From Arbacia lixula (lineage: Eukaryota; Echinodermata; Echinoidea; Arbacioida; Arbaciidae), in contig OZ022583.1 of assembly GCA_963669155.1 (NCBI GenBank), forward strand, positions 8,229,921 through 8,293,920: DNA of 64,000 nucleotides. The letters run 5' to 3'. A program made the position numbers and the translations under genes. The notes beneath the pieces were generated by a model. The model was given only the letters and a program-made list of their open reading frames with translations. It was not told where the DNA came from and ran no database searches. Shown here one piece after another: positions 11,561 through 24,852 of the stretch. The stretch's first letter is position 1. Each line of letters opens with the position of its first letter.

Positions 11561-13658
11561 CTGCCAGCCAGTCTCGACTGCCCGCAAAATTAAATTCCTC
11601 AATGTTAACTAAAATAATAATCATCATCATAATAATAAATATATATAATAGTAACGATAAAGAAAAAGTTGCCCCCTGGAGGCATTTGGTGGGCTATCTT
11701 CTCCCAACTCCTTGCCATTTGTGTACCCCTATTTTAAAGGTGATATTCATAGAAAATCCAAAAATATGAAGATATTCATCTACAGAAAGCTTATAAGCCA
11801 TACAATGAGCTCGGATGACATTCAAACAATATATCACTTTCCTAAAAGCGAAATTAGGATGAAAACAATCACCGTATTCTCGGGGACAAATTTGACCTAC
11901 TGTCATCCGAAACGGCCTTTAGGTCTGACGTAAGAAACGGGAGGCGTTATTGTGCATCACACATGCCAATCCGCAGCTTCTCTTCCGCCAGAAGCATCAG
12001 GCATTGTTAATGAAACTGTGATGGCAGTTGCTAGTGGATTAACAGGTGTGATACACAATGGTCATTGTGAAGCATATCTCGGCTGTGACGTACCATGGAC
12101 CTATCATGGATGGACTGCGCTCGGATAGACTTCCTTTGATCTATGAGGTCCGCCGCCTCATAACAATTCAAGACATTCAGGTGTTTTAAACAATTAGCTG
12201 TATTTCTAATTAGGTAGTGCCTTCCTCTGAATAATAAAAGACAATCTGTTTTGAGAAGTATGTCAACCGTTCAGCCTTCGCTGGGAGCTCGTAGCTGATC
12301 TATTTACACACACTGTGAATTAGTTTTGGGGTGAGCGAAGGGGAATTTTGAAAAAACTTGTAGAAAGAATTTGGTCCGTAACTTTTCCGGACACCTCCGC
12401 ACACGAAATTGAGATTGTTTCCATGAAAGATTAAACACTCAATAAACAATTTACAAGATATTTTTAAGGAAATATGATTCGGAAATGTGCGATATGGAGG
12501 CATTTCTCTGGCATGTTTTCTACAGTATTCTCCTTTTATCACAAAAACGAAGCAACAATATAATCTGAAATTCACAGAATCGTATCTTTATAAGATGTAA
12601 TACTACTGCACATGCACTTCAGTTCATGAAGTGGTTCTGAAATCTTCTGCGCATACAGAATATATATTCCTCAAAATGCATCCTACATTTTGTCATGCTT
12701 GTTTGGCGGCGGATCTCCCTCGATCAAAGAGCCAAACGCGTCAAATATTCCATTGTGATATCAATGCACGCGACTGCTGTAGGAATAAATTACACTTCGT
12801 GCTGACTCCATTCCTTACACCTCTCTGGACGTACACACAACGCCACTTTTCCTCAGGCGATTTCGTAGGTCAGGAAGAGAGTCAATTTAGTGAAATTTGA
12901 CTTTCATTAAACACATAACTGAACACTTTCATGGCATGTTAGCTGCATAAATTGCTTTAATAACTCGTTCAGTTATAAAATAAACTATATTTATTTGATT
13001 TTATTTCCTATGAATATCACCTTTAACAACTTAAGTTCGCTGTTATCTCTCCTCTCCTCATTTCTCCTCTCCTGCAACCAGTGTGATTCCTGCGCCCCTT
13101 TATTATACCACGCTCCCTGTTACAGAGAGTTTACAGTAAAGAAGTGTTATGCCTCTTGGGTATGAGAAACTATTTTGAAGCAATGAGGTAGAAGGCTTTG
13201 AGTATAGGAATTTGGTTGAATGATGCATCTATATAAACGCAAAAAGATACAAAATAGTTCGGTAGGAGAGACAATACATTATAAGTATATGTCAAGGAAA
13301 GTCGAATATGATTAGTTGTCATTCTTGATCGTACTAATATTTAGCTTCTTGCAGTAACCACATATCAGCCTGATATTATGGGTTGACATTCAGATTAATG
13401 GGTTAAACTGTAGCTTAATGAAAGGTAACAGGAGTATAGATTTATGTGAGTTATATATAGAGAGAAATTAGTTGATCTTTCACGTACATGTACATTATTA
13501 GAGTTAATTATTACAGGTTTAAATAGACATCAGACATATTAAAATAAGATGTATTTTAATATATAAGATAAAGGCCTAAACAGAGAGAATAAGATCAGAA
13601 GTTCATGTTACGTCTATGATCTAACCATAACCCTCATTTAATGTCTTCCCCACACACT
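11561..13658. other. Intergenic DNA, no supported gene
   Basis: Short open frames (for example 12300-12575 and 12631-12900) show no recognisable domain and no partner exons. AT content is high. Nothing further could be supported. Confidence 0.45.
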
Positions 13659-13690
13659 TTTTCTGTCTGTCTGTCTGTCTGTCTGTCTGT

Positions 13691-13737
<47 letters not shown>
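13659..13737. repeat. (CTGT)n, C10 and (CT)n compound microsatellite
   Basis: Tandem CTGT from about 13662 is followed by ten C residues and then an uninterrupted CT run to about 13735. Confidence 0.95.
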
Positions 13738-13738
<1 letters not shown>

Positions 13739-13799
13739 TCCTCCCGGTCAGCTCTCTTAAGTCCCTTACAAACAATGCATCCTTTCTCCCAAATTCCTC

Positions 13800-13962
13800 C
13801 CTCATAATAATGACGTCATAGCTCCTCTGGCTTCTTCCCTCTGGCTTCCCCCTTTGTGAGGATGGGATTGGGGCATAGTCTGTCATAGTCAGACATAGTT
13901 GTTAACAGACTGGGTTGTGTCCATGCACCTAACACCCTAGTACCTACACTACATTTTGTGTC
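13800..13962. mobile_element. Foldback MITE, copy 2 (one arm only)
   Basis: The segment matches the reverse complement of the centre plus one arm of the element at 1027-1250: TGACGTCATAGCTC, GGATGGGATTG, CATAGTCTG and GGTTGTGTCCATGCACCT are shared in the same order. The opposite arm is missing. Confidence 0.6.
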
Positions 13963-14065
13963 TTGGAGTCATCTTTATCGCCGCCTGCATCTACAAACAC
14001 ATAAATGTTCTTTGAATGTTTCCATGGTGAGAGTGTACTAATAAATACTATTTAGAGAATAGCAA

Positions 14066-14447
14066 AACTTTCGGTAACACCATGCGGTTGTATTCTTTCG
14101 GATAATTGAGCCACGTATGGGGTGAAGAAAGTACAAAACTTACTATAACTTCTCCACACTTTTCTAAATTCTTTCTCCTTCGTTTCTCTTTATAATTACT
14201 TTTTGACCATGGTGACTAGTTCACAACTCTCATTTCACCACCCACCCTCTTCTTCTACTTCCATTTTATCCCATCTATTTTCGGTTTAAAACACCGAAAA
14301 CTGAAGCTAAACATAGTTTTGTGTAAGTGATATAAAATATAAAAATCACCTCTCCTCTTTTTTTTTTTCACTTTCCTTTTCCTTCCTTCACCCCATAAGT
14401 GGGTCAATTATCCGAAAGAATACATCCACATGGTGTTACCGAAAGTT
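14066..14447. mobile_element. MITE with ~62-bp terminal inverted repeats
   Basis: The left end begins AACTTTCGGTAACACCATG and continues through TATTCTTTCGGATAATTGA to TATGGGGTGAAG. The right end (14386-14447) is the reverse complement with about four mismatches. The interior is AT- and pyrimidine-rich and non-coding. Confidence 0.75.
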
Positions 14448-14639
14448 GTAGTTCAGAGCCTGCTCTGCATGGAAAGGCCACGCGGTGCCCAATACAGACC
14501 AGACTCTTACACTATATAAACCATGTGATATTATTCTGAAGGAATTCAAGTTGATTATCACTCATACTGCTGATGCCCAGTCAAGAACTACATCCTATAA
14601 CTTTGATTGTTCCCTCTTCAATCCGTCCCAGTTTCATAC

Positions 14640-14905
14640 CCTCCACAGCGGACGGGTTTAACACACACAAATTGTCAGATCCAATTTTGTCCAAAAGTGA
14701 AAATCTCATTAAATATTCCACGGATTATTACAAGAAAAGAAATTAATGAAATGTCACAAAACCTGTCTTTAAAATATTTGACATCCGCCGACTTTATGAT
14801 GTGTTAATTTCAGCCTGATTTGAGTTGAAACTGATTTTTCTTTATTAGTTTTCATAAGCGCCAACAGTTTTTTTTTAAGCACCTAGTATTAGATGGGTAA
14901 TCTCG
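14640..14905. repeat. Dispersed repeat shared with about 62870-63035
   Basis: Shared blocks in the same order include GATCCAATTTTGT, GGATTATTACAAG, GAAATGTCACAAAAC, TTGACATCC and AACACCTAGTAT (62.9-kb version). They are diverged by substitutions and small gaps. The element type was not identified. Confidence 0.5.
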
Positions 14906-15214
14906 GGTGGTAATGAAGATGTAGATTGTGCGAAATCCCTCGGTCTGCTGGTGGTACGTGGGTGGGTCTATTGAAAGCATAGCAGCGACGCCCCTGGCCC
15001 ACTCGCACTTTTACAGTGCATTCAACCGGCGCCAGGCCACATATACACACAAAATGCGTGCATGCGTTGCGTAAAGTTCGTCGAAGAAGAAGACCAAGTC
15101 CAAGAAGATGTGGATGTTAATAGTCATGTACTGTCCCTAGTATGCCTTCAAAATAGACCACCGTGAAGTTCGAGGGCCTTTGAACGGGGACATGCAATGT
15201 CTAGATCTTTCAAA

Positions 15215-18200
15215 ATGGCAGGTGAGCAAGTTTAGCTTTGTAAAAGTCGCAGGAGAGAATAGGTCACATACGCTGTGGCCGCCCCCAGACTTAGGGCGGA
15301 CAATCAGCGAGCAATCGGTGTATCACCTCGTGCTCGCATGGGCTGGGGATATGGGATGTGGTTCCATTGCCGTTGAAATGCTAGTATACTTGCATGACTT
15401 GTGCCACATCAGTTAACAATGATAACCCAAATCTTGTCTGAAGTTTACCCGACGTAGCAACAATTTATTTTGCATGCTTGTCGTCAGTTGTGTCTTTCAT
15501 AAAAGAATTGGGGCCATATTCATGAAGCTTAAGTCAAGTACAGTTGTTGCTGTGAGTGAGCATTGGATGGTGGTGAATTTTTGGTATGCAGGCATTTGTT
15601 AACCTCATGATAAAGAATAGCTTTATTTGTTCCACTGTTGCCAATAAACAGCTGTTTCCTATTATTCAGGATGAAAAAGTTGCTGCTAGGGTAAGCCTCT
15701 GGCAATTAAGCTCCAGTGTTACTGTATTTCTATATATCAAAGTGGCAAGGTGTCATTCTCTTCACCTGGCTATGGAAGTTGTATTTATCTTTGTATTGAA
15801 ACATGTTTACAGTAGGCCCTAAGCCATTTTCTAAATTCACAACTTTACCATAGTTACACTGACAGGTTGTATTCAACTTGTGCACCACTGATTCTGTTTC
15901 AATGGTTGGAATGCACTCTGAATCTATTAGTTGTTCATTAAGTGAAAAATGCATTTGAAAGAAGTGCATGCATACATAACTAAAATGGTCAAATTAATTT
16001 ATCAATTGTTGCTAGATGTGAAACTCTCCAGCAAGCCTCTAATAGCGGTCATAAAGAGGAGGGATGTTTGTCAGAAATGTGCAACAATGCCAAAGTGTGT
16101 ATTCTCAGATAAAGATAGTGTGAAACTAGTTACATGCAACAAGTAGACTAGTTTATCAACATGAAATGGTATGCTTGACTTCTTTTACAAAAGTCAGCTT
16201 GCTAGAGGTTTGCCACATAGCAACAGGGAATAAACGCACACTACACGCATTTGTTCCTGAGCAGCAGGCAGAGGAATGCCTTGTTACTTGTTAGAAGTTT
16301 ATTGCTACTAATTCCTGGTGAAAGATGTGTGCAATTGTGCATGCAACATGAATAGTCTATTGGAATTTATCTTGATGGATCATTCATCCATGTTCAGGGT
16401 TCAATTGTTAGTTGTTTTTTGTCATTGGTCCATACCAGCCTCTCCTGATTGGTCAGTGAGGTAAACAATATGCATGAGTGTTACATAAATGGACACTGAA
16501 TATTCATTGCCCTCTTTCCAGCAGTACCACCTGACCCACATGATTTGTGTATTTCCACCCTAGATTATGATACCATTCAAGTTCATTGGTCTATACCTGC
16601 CTCGTCTGATTGGTCAATGAGGTAAACAATATGCATGAGGGTTACCTCATCTGCACACATTGAATATTCATGACTTGAACTTCCTTTTCTATCCCGATGT
16701 ACACTTTGAATGTTGAATGAGTTTGGGTTGTGCTTCATTTCATACAACTGGCTCTAGAGCCTCGCAAGCCAGACAGACATGTATGGAGATCCTACTGCAA
16801 ACACATGCTTCAATCTGCCTGCTATGTTTGGGAGTTCAGTACACCAAAGAGAGTCGTGGGGATTCCTGAATGTACTTTAGAGGAGGATTTGTCTCAAGGC
16901 ACGGTAGGCAACAGTGTACTAATATGCTACCCGCATACGCATCAAGTCCTCAAGCAACTACTCCATTCATTAGCAGGATGGAGCATGCCTATCTTACTAC
17001 TGGGTGAATGCCTTAGATTTCTTTTAAAAGATACTACAGTATTGTAAGATTACATCTATAGGTGAGTCCATAATTTGGGTGCCATTTTTTTTTTTAGACA
17101 TCTTGGGTTTTCAAAAGAAATGCTGAGCTTTTTAGGTGTTTTTAATAGGGTATCAGAATTACAATATATCATGCACAGCATACTCTGCCCAAATTTTGTC
17201 TTGAAGTCTTTGCACCCTAATGATATGGAATCACATACTTAATGTCGATTTGAGACATTTTGGCAACATAACAATGCATACTCCATGTGGGACTCTTATT
17301 CATTGCAATCTCAGAATTGAAGTAGAGTTACTGCCAATCCAATATCAAGAAGGGTATAATTTTTAGCACATAAGTCTATTGTGTTTGTTGATATATTGTG
17401 TCATGAATTTTCTAAAACTGGTCCTCTTTTTTTGTGTGACATTTTATTTACAGACAGCGCTCCAGCCAATGAACCATCGTTTAGCTTCCGAGTGGTGATC
17501 AGTGGAATCAAGAAAAGGTTTCCAGGGGTCGAGAATATCTCCACAGCAGACTTGAACGAACTCGTGAAGGAGGCCAAACAAGATGGCGGACAAAGAGTTG
17601 TTATAGTGGTAAGTGGTTGAAGAAAGGGCATATTCTATCTGTTTGGATAAACTCTACTGCTAAGAAGTGTAAGAAATTCCATACCTTTAAAGTCGTCTTC
17701 GCCTATGGGATAGCCGAGGGTGCGGCGACGGCGACTATAGTGTCTACTATATACAGGGATACTCACATATCACTGTATGTGTCGGCGAGGGGAACCGCTG
17801 GGCGCCAGGTTGCGTACTCGCAGTGTTGCCTTCAGGTGTTCCGTGCGTGCGTGAGCTGGAGGGCTGAGAACGTCGTAGACGAGCCTGTGTTTTTGTCCAC
17901 CAGTATAAATCTAAGATAACCACCAATATAAATAAAGATGGTGGGTTCCCGCCAAAAGTTAACCAAAATGGCTGCCGTGGAATGTGTACACTTATACAGT
18001 ATATAAGTATCCTCGCGGCTTGCACTTTTAGTGACTGTACTGTACATAGACATAGACACATAGACGCATACATTTACACAAAAATTGAACATGAAGCAGA
18101 CACTCGATCAAACACATTCACATAAATCAGAATTTGAGTCTTTCATTGGCCACACCTCACATTCCTTTACTTAACTTCGTTCTTACACCATCCATCGATC

Positions 18201-21200
18201 AGCACCTTTCAAACAAACATACCTACTTACTTTCTTAATGGAAGCAGCCTCTCTTAACAAGATTAAATGAATATAGTGAATTTCGATCGTTTAGTGTGTC
18301 CCCTAAATGACGAAAAGGAACACTTGGACCACTTTAAATTCCTTCTATTTAAACTGTCAATCTTGGCAATGAAACGCTTGCCTGCGTTTGCACCGGCTTT
18401 TAATTATATAGCCGATGCGGAGAGCATTGATTCGTTTCATTTTTTTTTTTTTTTTTTTTTAGATCATGTTTTATAGTTTGCTTGCTTCCTTAGTTACAAA
18501 TAGCGTGACCCGGTCACTTCTGACACCATTATAGTTGAAGCGGCTAGTTATTTGGCACTACGAAACGCTCGGACCATGAGACCAAGCACAGAAGTACAAA
18601 AACGGTACACTTACCTTGTTCCTGTAATAGTGTTCTGCACTCGGTGTCTTTTGTAGTCAGTCTAGAAACGGCCTGCCTTGCTGTGGACCGGGGCAGGGCT
18701 TATATATTGAGCCCTGCCGCCCTCTATTGGTGGAGCTGGTGTGGGGGTTGGGTCACTAACTACTACACTCCCCCCCCCCACCGTTTTAAAAAACGGGTTC
18801 CCAAAAAGAAATTGAAACATTCAATTGAAAAAACAAAACAAAAAACTTTCCCCTATGAGTTAACCTACTTCTTTAACCAAAATCCTCCATGCTCCCATGG
18901 CGGTGAGCTGTCCGCTGAACCTGCATGGGCTAAGACGCCATCTTACCAGTAAGAGATATTCGTTACTCGAGTAACTCGAGCAAACCAGCAAAATCTACCC
19001 ACAAATTAAATCCCTGCAAATGCAGCGAACAGTTACTGCTCGCAGCGCCAATGAAGCGGTTCGTTATTTGGCCTGTGTTTTTGTTAATGTCCAAGCTCCA
19101 ACTGATCGCTAGCGCTCCTCTGGATTCTGGAGCTAGCTGTTGGTAATTCGTTGCTGTCCTGCGCATGCGTCGCACGTGATTGCCACACGTGCGCCAGCAA
19201 GGCGAGGTCCGTGCGCAAGAGAGGAAAGTGCAGTGACCCCGAGGCTTGCAGCCAATGCCACTGCATTTCCAGTCTTGCAACACCTTGTTCATTCATTGCA
19301 GCTTGATACATCCTGAAGACCGAAGCCTTGGTTGCTGATATAGGTAGGAGTCGTAGGTCAGTCCTTTTGAACCCTGGAACTTGCCCCGGCAGGAAGACTG
19401 CAAAGTCTTCAGCGTAGTTGGTGATGAACCGCACAGCCCGGGTGACATCTTCTGGAGAGAATACTCCGTGTCCCCGTCTTATCCCACCAGACTGAGGTGC
19501 ATCGGCCGCATCCCATTGTCCCGTATCCACAGCTTCAGATGTCTCAGCTTATTGCTGATCCTAAGGAAAGTGAAAACAAAAAAAGGGGTAGAAATAACAT
19601 TTTTATTAAAAAAAAAACATTTTTATGATAAACATTTTTATTCATGAATAATTTTCTATTTTTGGCTAACAGTAACAATACAAAATTTCAGGGCTCGAAT
19701 TACCCACCGGCAAACGGCAATTCGCCGCGATGCCCCCTCTACTTGCCGCGTCGCCCCTCTCAAAATGATACTTACGGCAACTTGTTGCCGTCCCCTTTTT
19801 CAGTTTGCCGTAATGCCCTTTTCCCCTAAACGTACGGAAACAACATTCTTTCGCACCAAACTAATAACAGCTTCAATTCACAAGCGCATCAGAGCAGTGT
19901 CGGTTCATTTTCAAACGTTCAGCGTGATTACAGCCGACTCGACTCGTGCATGCTCGCACCGCAGTGAATGGGATTTTTTTTTTGTAAACACGCTGCCATT
20001 CTATTACCCGAACTCACTCCCTCGTACCTTCGTCCGAATAGCCTATGTACGTTACGTACCCGAGTACAACTTCAGGGGGGTAAATGCGATGGGAGAGTTT
20101 TCGTAAACAAATGCAATGGACATTCCATTTATTGAACTCAATCCCTCGTATTATTATTGTATGTACATCGAAGTAAAGTTTACAGCGGGGGGAAAGTTTC
20201 GATACAGGCTGTTACATTACACGCAATGTGCCATTGCGGCTATTTTCCAAGTGCGATGTTTCTGCTCATTGATCTAGATTGTGAATGAATACGAGAGAAT
20301 GATTTTGTTTCGAGTTTATCGATTTACGTTTGAAGAAAAATAAATTGTCTGGCTTTATTCGAGGAAGCGAAAAAAATATTTGAAACATGACAAAAAGGGC
20401 ATTAGGCCATATGGTCTTTTCCCGTTTCAGCAGGTGAAAATGGACATTCCGTTTCCCCATAGACTTTGTGTAGCGGTACATGAAAAAGTTTACACAGAAA
20501 GTCAATACGCATTGAGTAGCGATGTTAAAATTTATCAGCCACTGTACCAACAACTCATTACAATCCACTTCAATCGGATCAATCGGCGCACAAAAAAGAT
20601 TTTGACAAACACATTTAACATAAATACATCCTCACCTTTCACATTAATAGCATTTTGTCACGATTGAATGGAATGTTGATGGGTAATTTGGGGGGGTTTT
20701 GACATCGTTCTGATCAGTCAACGACTTATTCCCATCCGCCATTATTCGAAAACGCGATGTCGTCAACGTAGAGGGCAGCAACACACGTCTGTGTTCAAAG
20801 CCGTATATACATACGCTATGTGCATGTTTTCCATGCGGCCGACCCCGGCCCGCGCGAGGCCAGGGTGAGGGGTACAATCGAGTGCGCTGCGCTGGAGTCG
20901 AGAGCAGTCTGATTATCATGATTGTAGTAAAGTGAGATCGTGTTTTGTGGCCATCTAATCTTTGAATTTCGTTGAGATTCTGGAGTAATTTCTATTGCTG
21001 TTCCGTGTATTTTGAGGAAAAACAAGGCTTCCAATGAAAGTGTTTACATAAATGTTAAAACATTAATTACAAAATCAAGACAAAAATGACAATATATCAA
21101 CAAAATGTAATTTCATATTTAAAATAAAGGCAACATTTTAATATTTAAAAATAGACAAAAAGAAACCTGTTGAAAAAATTGATATTTTGGGGGCAAATCA

Positions 21201-23930
21201 TACACACTACAGCAACGTTGGTTGATGTGCATCGTATTATATACTATTTTACGTGCGGCAGTCATCTTGGGAAAACTATCAAATATCAAATAATATGGTA
21301 CACCCTCCTCCTCTTTTTAAAAAAATGCGGACGATCAACATCTACTCAACTTTACCTGGCCTTACGGCCAAATGAAAAAACAAACAAAACAAAAATTTTT
21401 AATTTTTAAGCCGCCAATGGGGGTATGGGTTTGGGAGCCCTTTCATATTTTAGGGATTTGCCTTGGTGCCCTTTCATAATTGTCGGTTTTTGCCTTGGTG
21501 CCCCTCTGACCTAACTTGCTGCCCTTGAAAAAAGTGAAAAAAGTGCCCCCCAAAACTAAAAATTGCCTGCCCCTAAAACAGGTGACTTTCGAGGCCTGAC
21601 AAAATGATTAGCTAAAAGAATCAATTTCGGTGCACTGTAAATAATGCAGGTTATTTGATTTGTTAGCTGTTCAATCAAGGTTTATTACTTTGTCTCTTCA
21701 AATTTTTACTAAATGCTAGAAATTCAAATTCAAATAAAACCCCACAAATAGACAAAGTAGAAAGACAAGCTGTAAACTGTGTGAATGTTATTTTTAGGGA
21801 GTCTCCTGAGAAATCGGGGAATCAGCTGTAGTATTAATGACTTATGAAAATTCAAATTAATATCTACCTGTGCATGAACTTGAACATGTTGACACAAATC
21901 GGAGAGCCGCGACAGTTGTAAACCATCTTCGCCTTCTCCCTCTCCTGATGGGCTCATCGCAAACAATTTGTCATTGGGCTCGTCTCTTTTGTGACTTTAG
22001 TCGAGTTCACCTGTCCCATAACAAGGAAATATTTTTGGTTCCTTGTGAGTTCCAGCATGTCAAGCCTATAGTTCATGACAACTTCAGGTGAAATTTGTTC
22101 CTTGCATCGCCGTGTACACTTGCACCCGTTCCAATCGTTGTAGGCAACTTTCTTGGTGTTTACCGCCTTGTCCTTTGCCATCGTCCATGTCCATGCCGAT
22201 CTCCTCCTCAATGCTCTCGATCTTTGCCATGTCTGGCAACTCCATCTCCACATCATTATCCACATCGTCCTGTGCATCTTCATCAGTGGCATCGCTATCA
22301 AGATCAGACTCTGTGTCTGAGAGATCGCATCATCTGTGTCTTCTCCGTGCTTGCTGCAGAAATACAAAGCCACGGCATCTCTCCAGACAGCTTCGCTGGC
22401 AGTTCCCCGAAGCCCGGCAGCCCGGCAGCTGTCAGATTGGACAACGCGTCCAAAACTTCTTTCTCACGCTGCATGTCAAATTTACGAGATGCAAATTTTA
22501 AAGAAAGTGCCACAATTGTCGATTTTCTTGGTTTAAGCAAGCGTGGCTAGTCGCCCATTTTGGGCTTTCAGGTCTCATATATATGCAGCTAAATTCATTT
22601 TTAGTTACCAACTAAGCATAGTAATTTTTCATGCATATGGCCCCTGAAGGATATTGCCTATTCCATACTTGGAATAAAAAAATTGGTATTTAAAAACAAA
22701 ATATGGTACATGTAATACAAGAATGTTATTTACATATTTTTTCACAGGATGCCAGGCCTGAGCCAGAGTTTGATGTCAGTCACATCCCCTCGGCCATCCG
22801 CATCGATTCAGAAACTGAGGACATGGCCGTTGTCATGGAGACCATACAAGAACAGCTCACAAGTGAGATGATGCTTTTGTTGTGTACTTATAGATTGAAG
22901 TGAAAACAAAATGTTCTCCACGATTATCATTTCTAATTTTTGGTCTATTTGACATCCATATGAAACTAGAATAAAGTAAAACTCTGAGAATTTTTTTGGT
23001 GTTGGAAAGAGCATTCTTCTCCACAATTAGAAAAACAGGTTTTTGCTTGTGTTGCATATTGTATTGTGGGATCAAGATCAAATAGAGGGATTCTGATTTG
23101 TTATATCAAGGAGAGGACTTGAAGATCTGAAGTGTTACAGTTTAGATTTATGTTAAGTTCTTCATATTGCTTAATAACTGGAGATATGAAGTAAACATGA
23201 GTGGTGGCTCTTTATCAAGTAACTCCATGGAAAATCGATCGTAAAATGGAGCCTGCTGAAGTAGAAATGGGAATTGTGATGGGGGGTACTATTAAATTTG
23301 GCTTGTTATCATGTAAGATGTGGTTTTATTCTGTCCACAGAGGCTTGCAGTAGCCCAGGGACCAGGGAAGAGCCCATCAATGTGGTCATGTACTGTTCTG
23401 TGGGCTACAGGTCATCCTTGCTCGCCCAGAAGTTCTCCCAATCTCTGGAAGCAGATCGCCAAAAACAAGGTACCAGACAGCAACTTCTATTCACCCTTTG
23501 TGAGACTTTTGCTCAATATTTGCCCTTTTCCAAACTCTTTAGGCGCAATTGAAGCATTTGTTCACTAGAAAGCAGTATGGAATCTGGTAGAGAAGTATGT
23601 TGACCAATGATCTGATCACTTGTAGAAAGTTGACGTAGTTCCTTATTTGCAACAAATGAGCTCATTGATGCAATTCTGATACTGATTGTGATTGTTGATC
23701 TTGTTAAAACAGGAAAGGCTACCCAACACCCGTCAGACTCTTCAACTTCTCCAAAGTACCCTCCCTCGAGCTACAAAGTATTCAACCTCGAGGGCAGCCT
23801 CTTTAAATGGGCCAACGAGGGCCGGCCAATGACTGACACCCAAGGAAGCCCTACAAAGTTTGTTCACCCCTACAATGCCGTATTTGGGCGTCTGGTCAGT
23901 AAAGATATACGAAGGTGGGAAGGCCCTTGA
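15215..23930 (+). CDS. Single-domain rhodanese-family protein, 5 exons
   Basis: Exons are 15215-15221, 17454-17608, 22748-22862, 23341-23469 and 23713-23930 (TGA). All introns are GT-AG with matching phases (1, 0, 1, 1), giving 207 residues. The first coding exon is only seven bases (ATG GCA G) in the context CAAAATGG. The rhodanese fold is recognised by VVIVDARPEPEFDVSHIP (about 51-68) and by the active-site loop C111-S-V-G-Y-R116, followed by SSLLAQ. Then come VFNLEGSLFKWANEGRP and a C-terminal VHPYNAVFG. Family knowledge: the loop cysteine carries persulfide sulfur, so the enzyme is probably a catalytically competent sulfurtransferase. The physiological acceptor cannot be told from sequence. 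Exon joins 2 to 5 are strong. The tiny first exon is supported by phase, donor GTGAGC and a plausible ATG, but not proven. A GTCAGT donor-like site lies near the 3' end, so an alternative last exon is possible. Confidence 0.85.
16400..16680. repeat. Two direct copies of a ~110-bp sequence in intron 1 of the rhodanese gene
   Basis: Blocks starting at about 16420 and 16584 share CATTGGTC, TGATTGGTCA, GAGGTAAACAATATGCATGA and TGAATATTCAT in the same order. They lie about 165 bp apart and are about 85 percent alike. No function was seen. Confidence 0.6.
19084..22540 (-). pseudogene. Decayed transposon-type gene in intron 2 of the rhodanese gene
   Basis: Coding-like minus-strand blocks lie in two clusters. 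The upstream cluster (about 22370-22011) has an acidic stretch (DSDATDEDAQDDVDNDVEME) and then, in another frame, NDWNGCKCTRRC and YRLDMLELTRNQKYFLVMGQ, with a GTGAAC donor at 22010. The downstream cluster (about 19560-19240) has ISNKLRHLKLWIRDNG and, in another frame, SPEDVTRAVRFITNYAEDFA followed by LPGQVPGFKRTDLRLLP. I recall the same order (CxC..C block, LK.H..NG, FI.NYAE...LPG..PG) in repeat-encoded proteins of many invertebrates, but I cannot name the family with certainty. At least three frame changes mark it as dead. A hAT-like element sits between the clusters. Confidence 0.45.
19689..21598. mobile_element. hAT-like non-autonomous element, 1.9 kb
   Basis: The left end CAGGGCTCGAA and the right end TTTCGAGGCCTG are inverted relatives. 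Subterminal regions on both sides are rich in GCCG/TTGCC and pyrimidine motifs. The flanks ACAAAATT (ending just before the left end) and ACAAAATG (immediately after the right end) look like an 8-bp target duplication with one mismatch and one extra T. No intact transposase frame is visible inside. Confidence 0.6.
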
Positions 23931-24852
23931 ATATAGGCAATGCTAAAATATGTTTGTCTTTCATATGAGCAGGGTTTTCAAGTCAGTCACTGGTCAGTAT
24001 TTATTGTAATTGTATTCGCAATATTATTTTTTCTGTGGTTGATAAAATAATCCTGTGCAAGTGCTATGCAGTGCAACTTTTATCAATGAAAGAATGCAAT
24101 GTTTTGACCAGCAGTTCCAAACAAGTATAAACGGGTATTTATATATAGTTTGCATGTTGATTGTGCCATGTTTCGTGATATGTGATCACTGTACATGCCA
24201 CATGAGTGCACACTGCTCTGTGTATGAAAGTTGTGTACTTGGACAGACAGAGTACTTGTGCTTTGTCCTTTTGTTTTATCAGGATAACTTTGAAGAAGTT
24301 GAACTCTTCTCATGGATCAACGTACGTGAATAGCTTTGTTCCTACTGATCAAAACCAGAAATTAGAAAAGGAGAACGCTCACATCCATGTACACACAAAA
24401 AACTTTCGTCCAGTAGCTGAATTGTATATACACATACAAATGTATTTTTGTACTCAAAGATTATATATTTTTACAAGAATTGCCAGTTTGCAAGCTACCT
24501 CATATTTGATCATATTTGAAGATTTTATATGGCACGTGATATATTCCCTGTGAAGTTGAAAAGGATAATTATAAGCAATACTGCATCTTAAATATGTAAA
24601 CTGTAGGAAGGTGGTGCTCTTGAAGAAAACATAGATATCATTAGAAAATGTTGTCGAGTGTCCTATGAAATATGACTAGTTGGTTGCAAGTCTCTTAAGC
24701 ATGTGTTGGGGAGGATGAATCTTTGCTTGTGGGGGACGTCATAGTTTATGAATAACAGGGAGTGAGAAACTGGGAGCATAACACTTAAAGGGTAACTAGA
24801 TTAGAAAAAATAAGTTCCCACAAATCTATGTAAAATTATCCACTAAAAACAA

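Noticed and set aside
17617-18073. 100-residue plus-strand and 108-residue minus-strand frames in the rhodanese intron
   Set aside because: No domain, no splice logic and low-complexity stretches.
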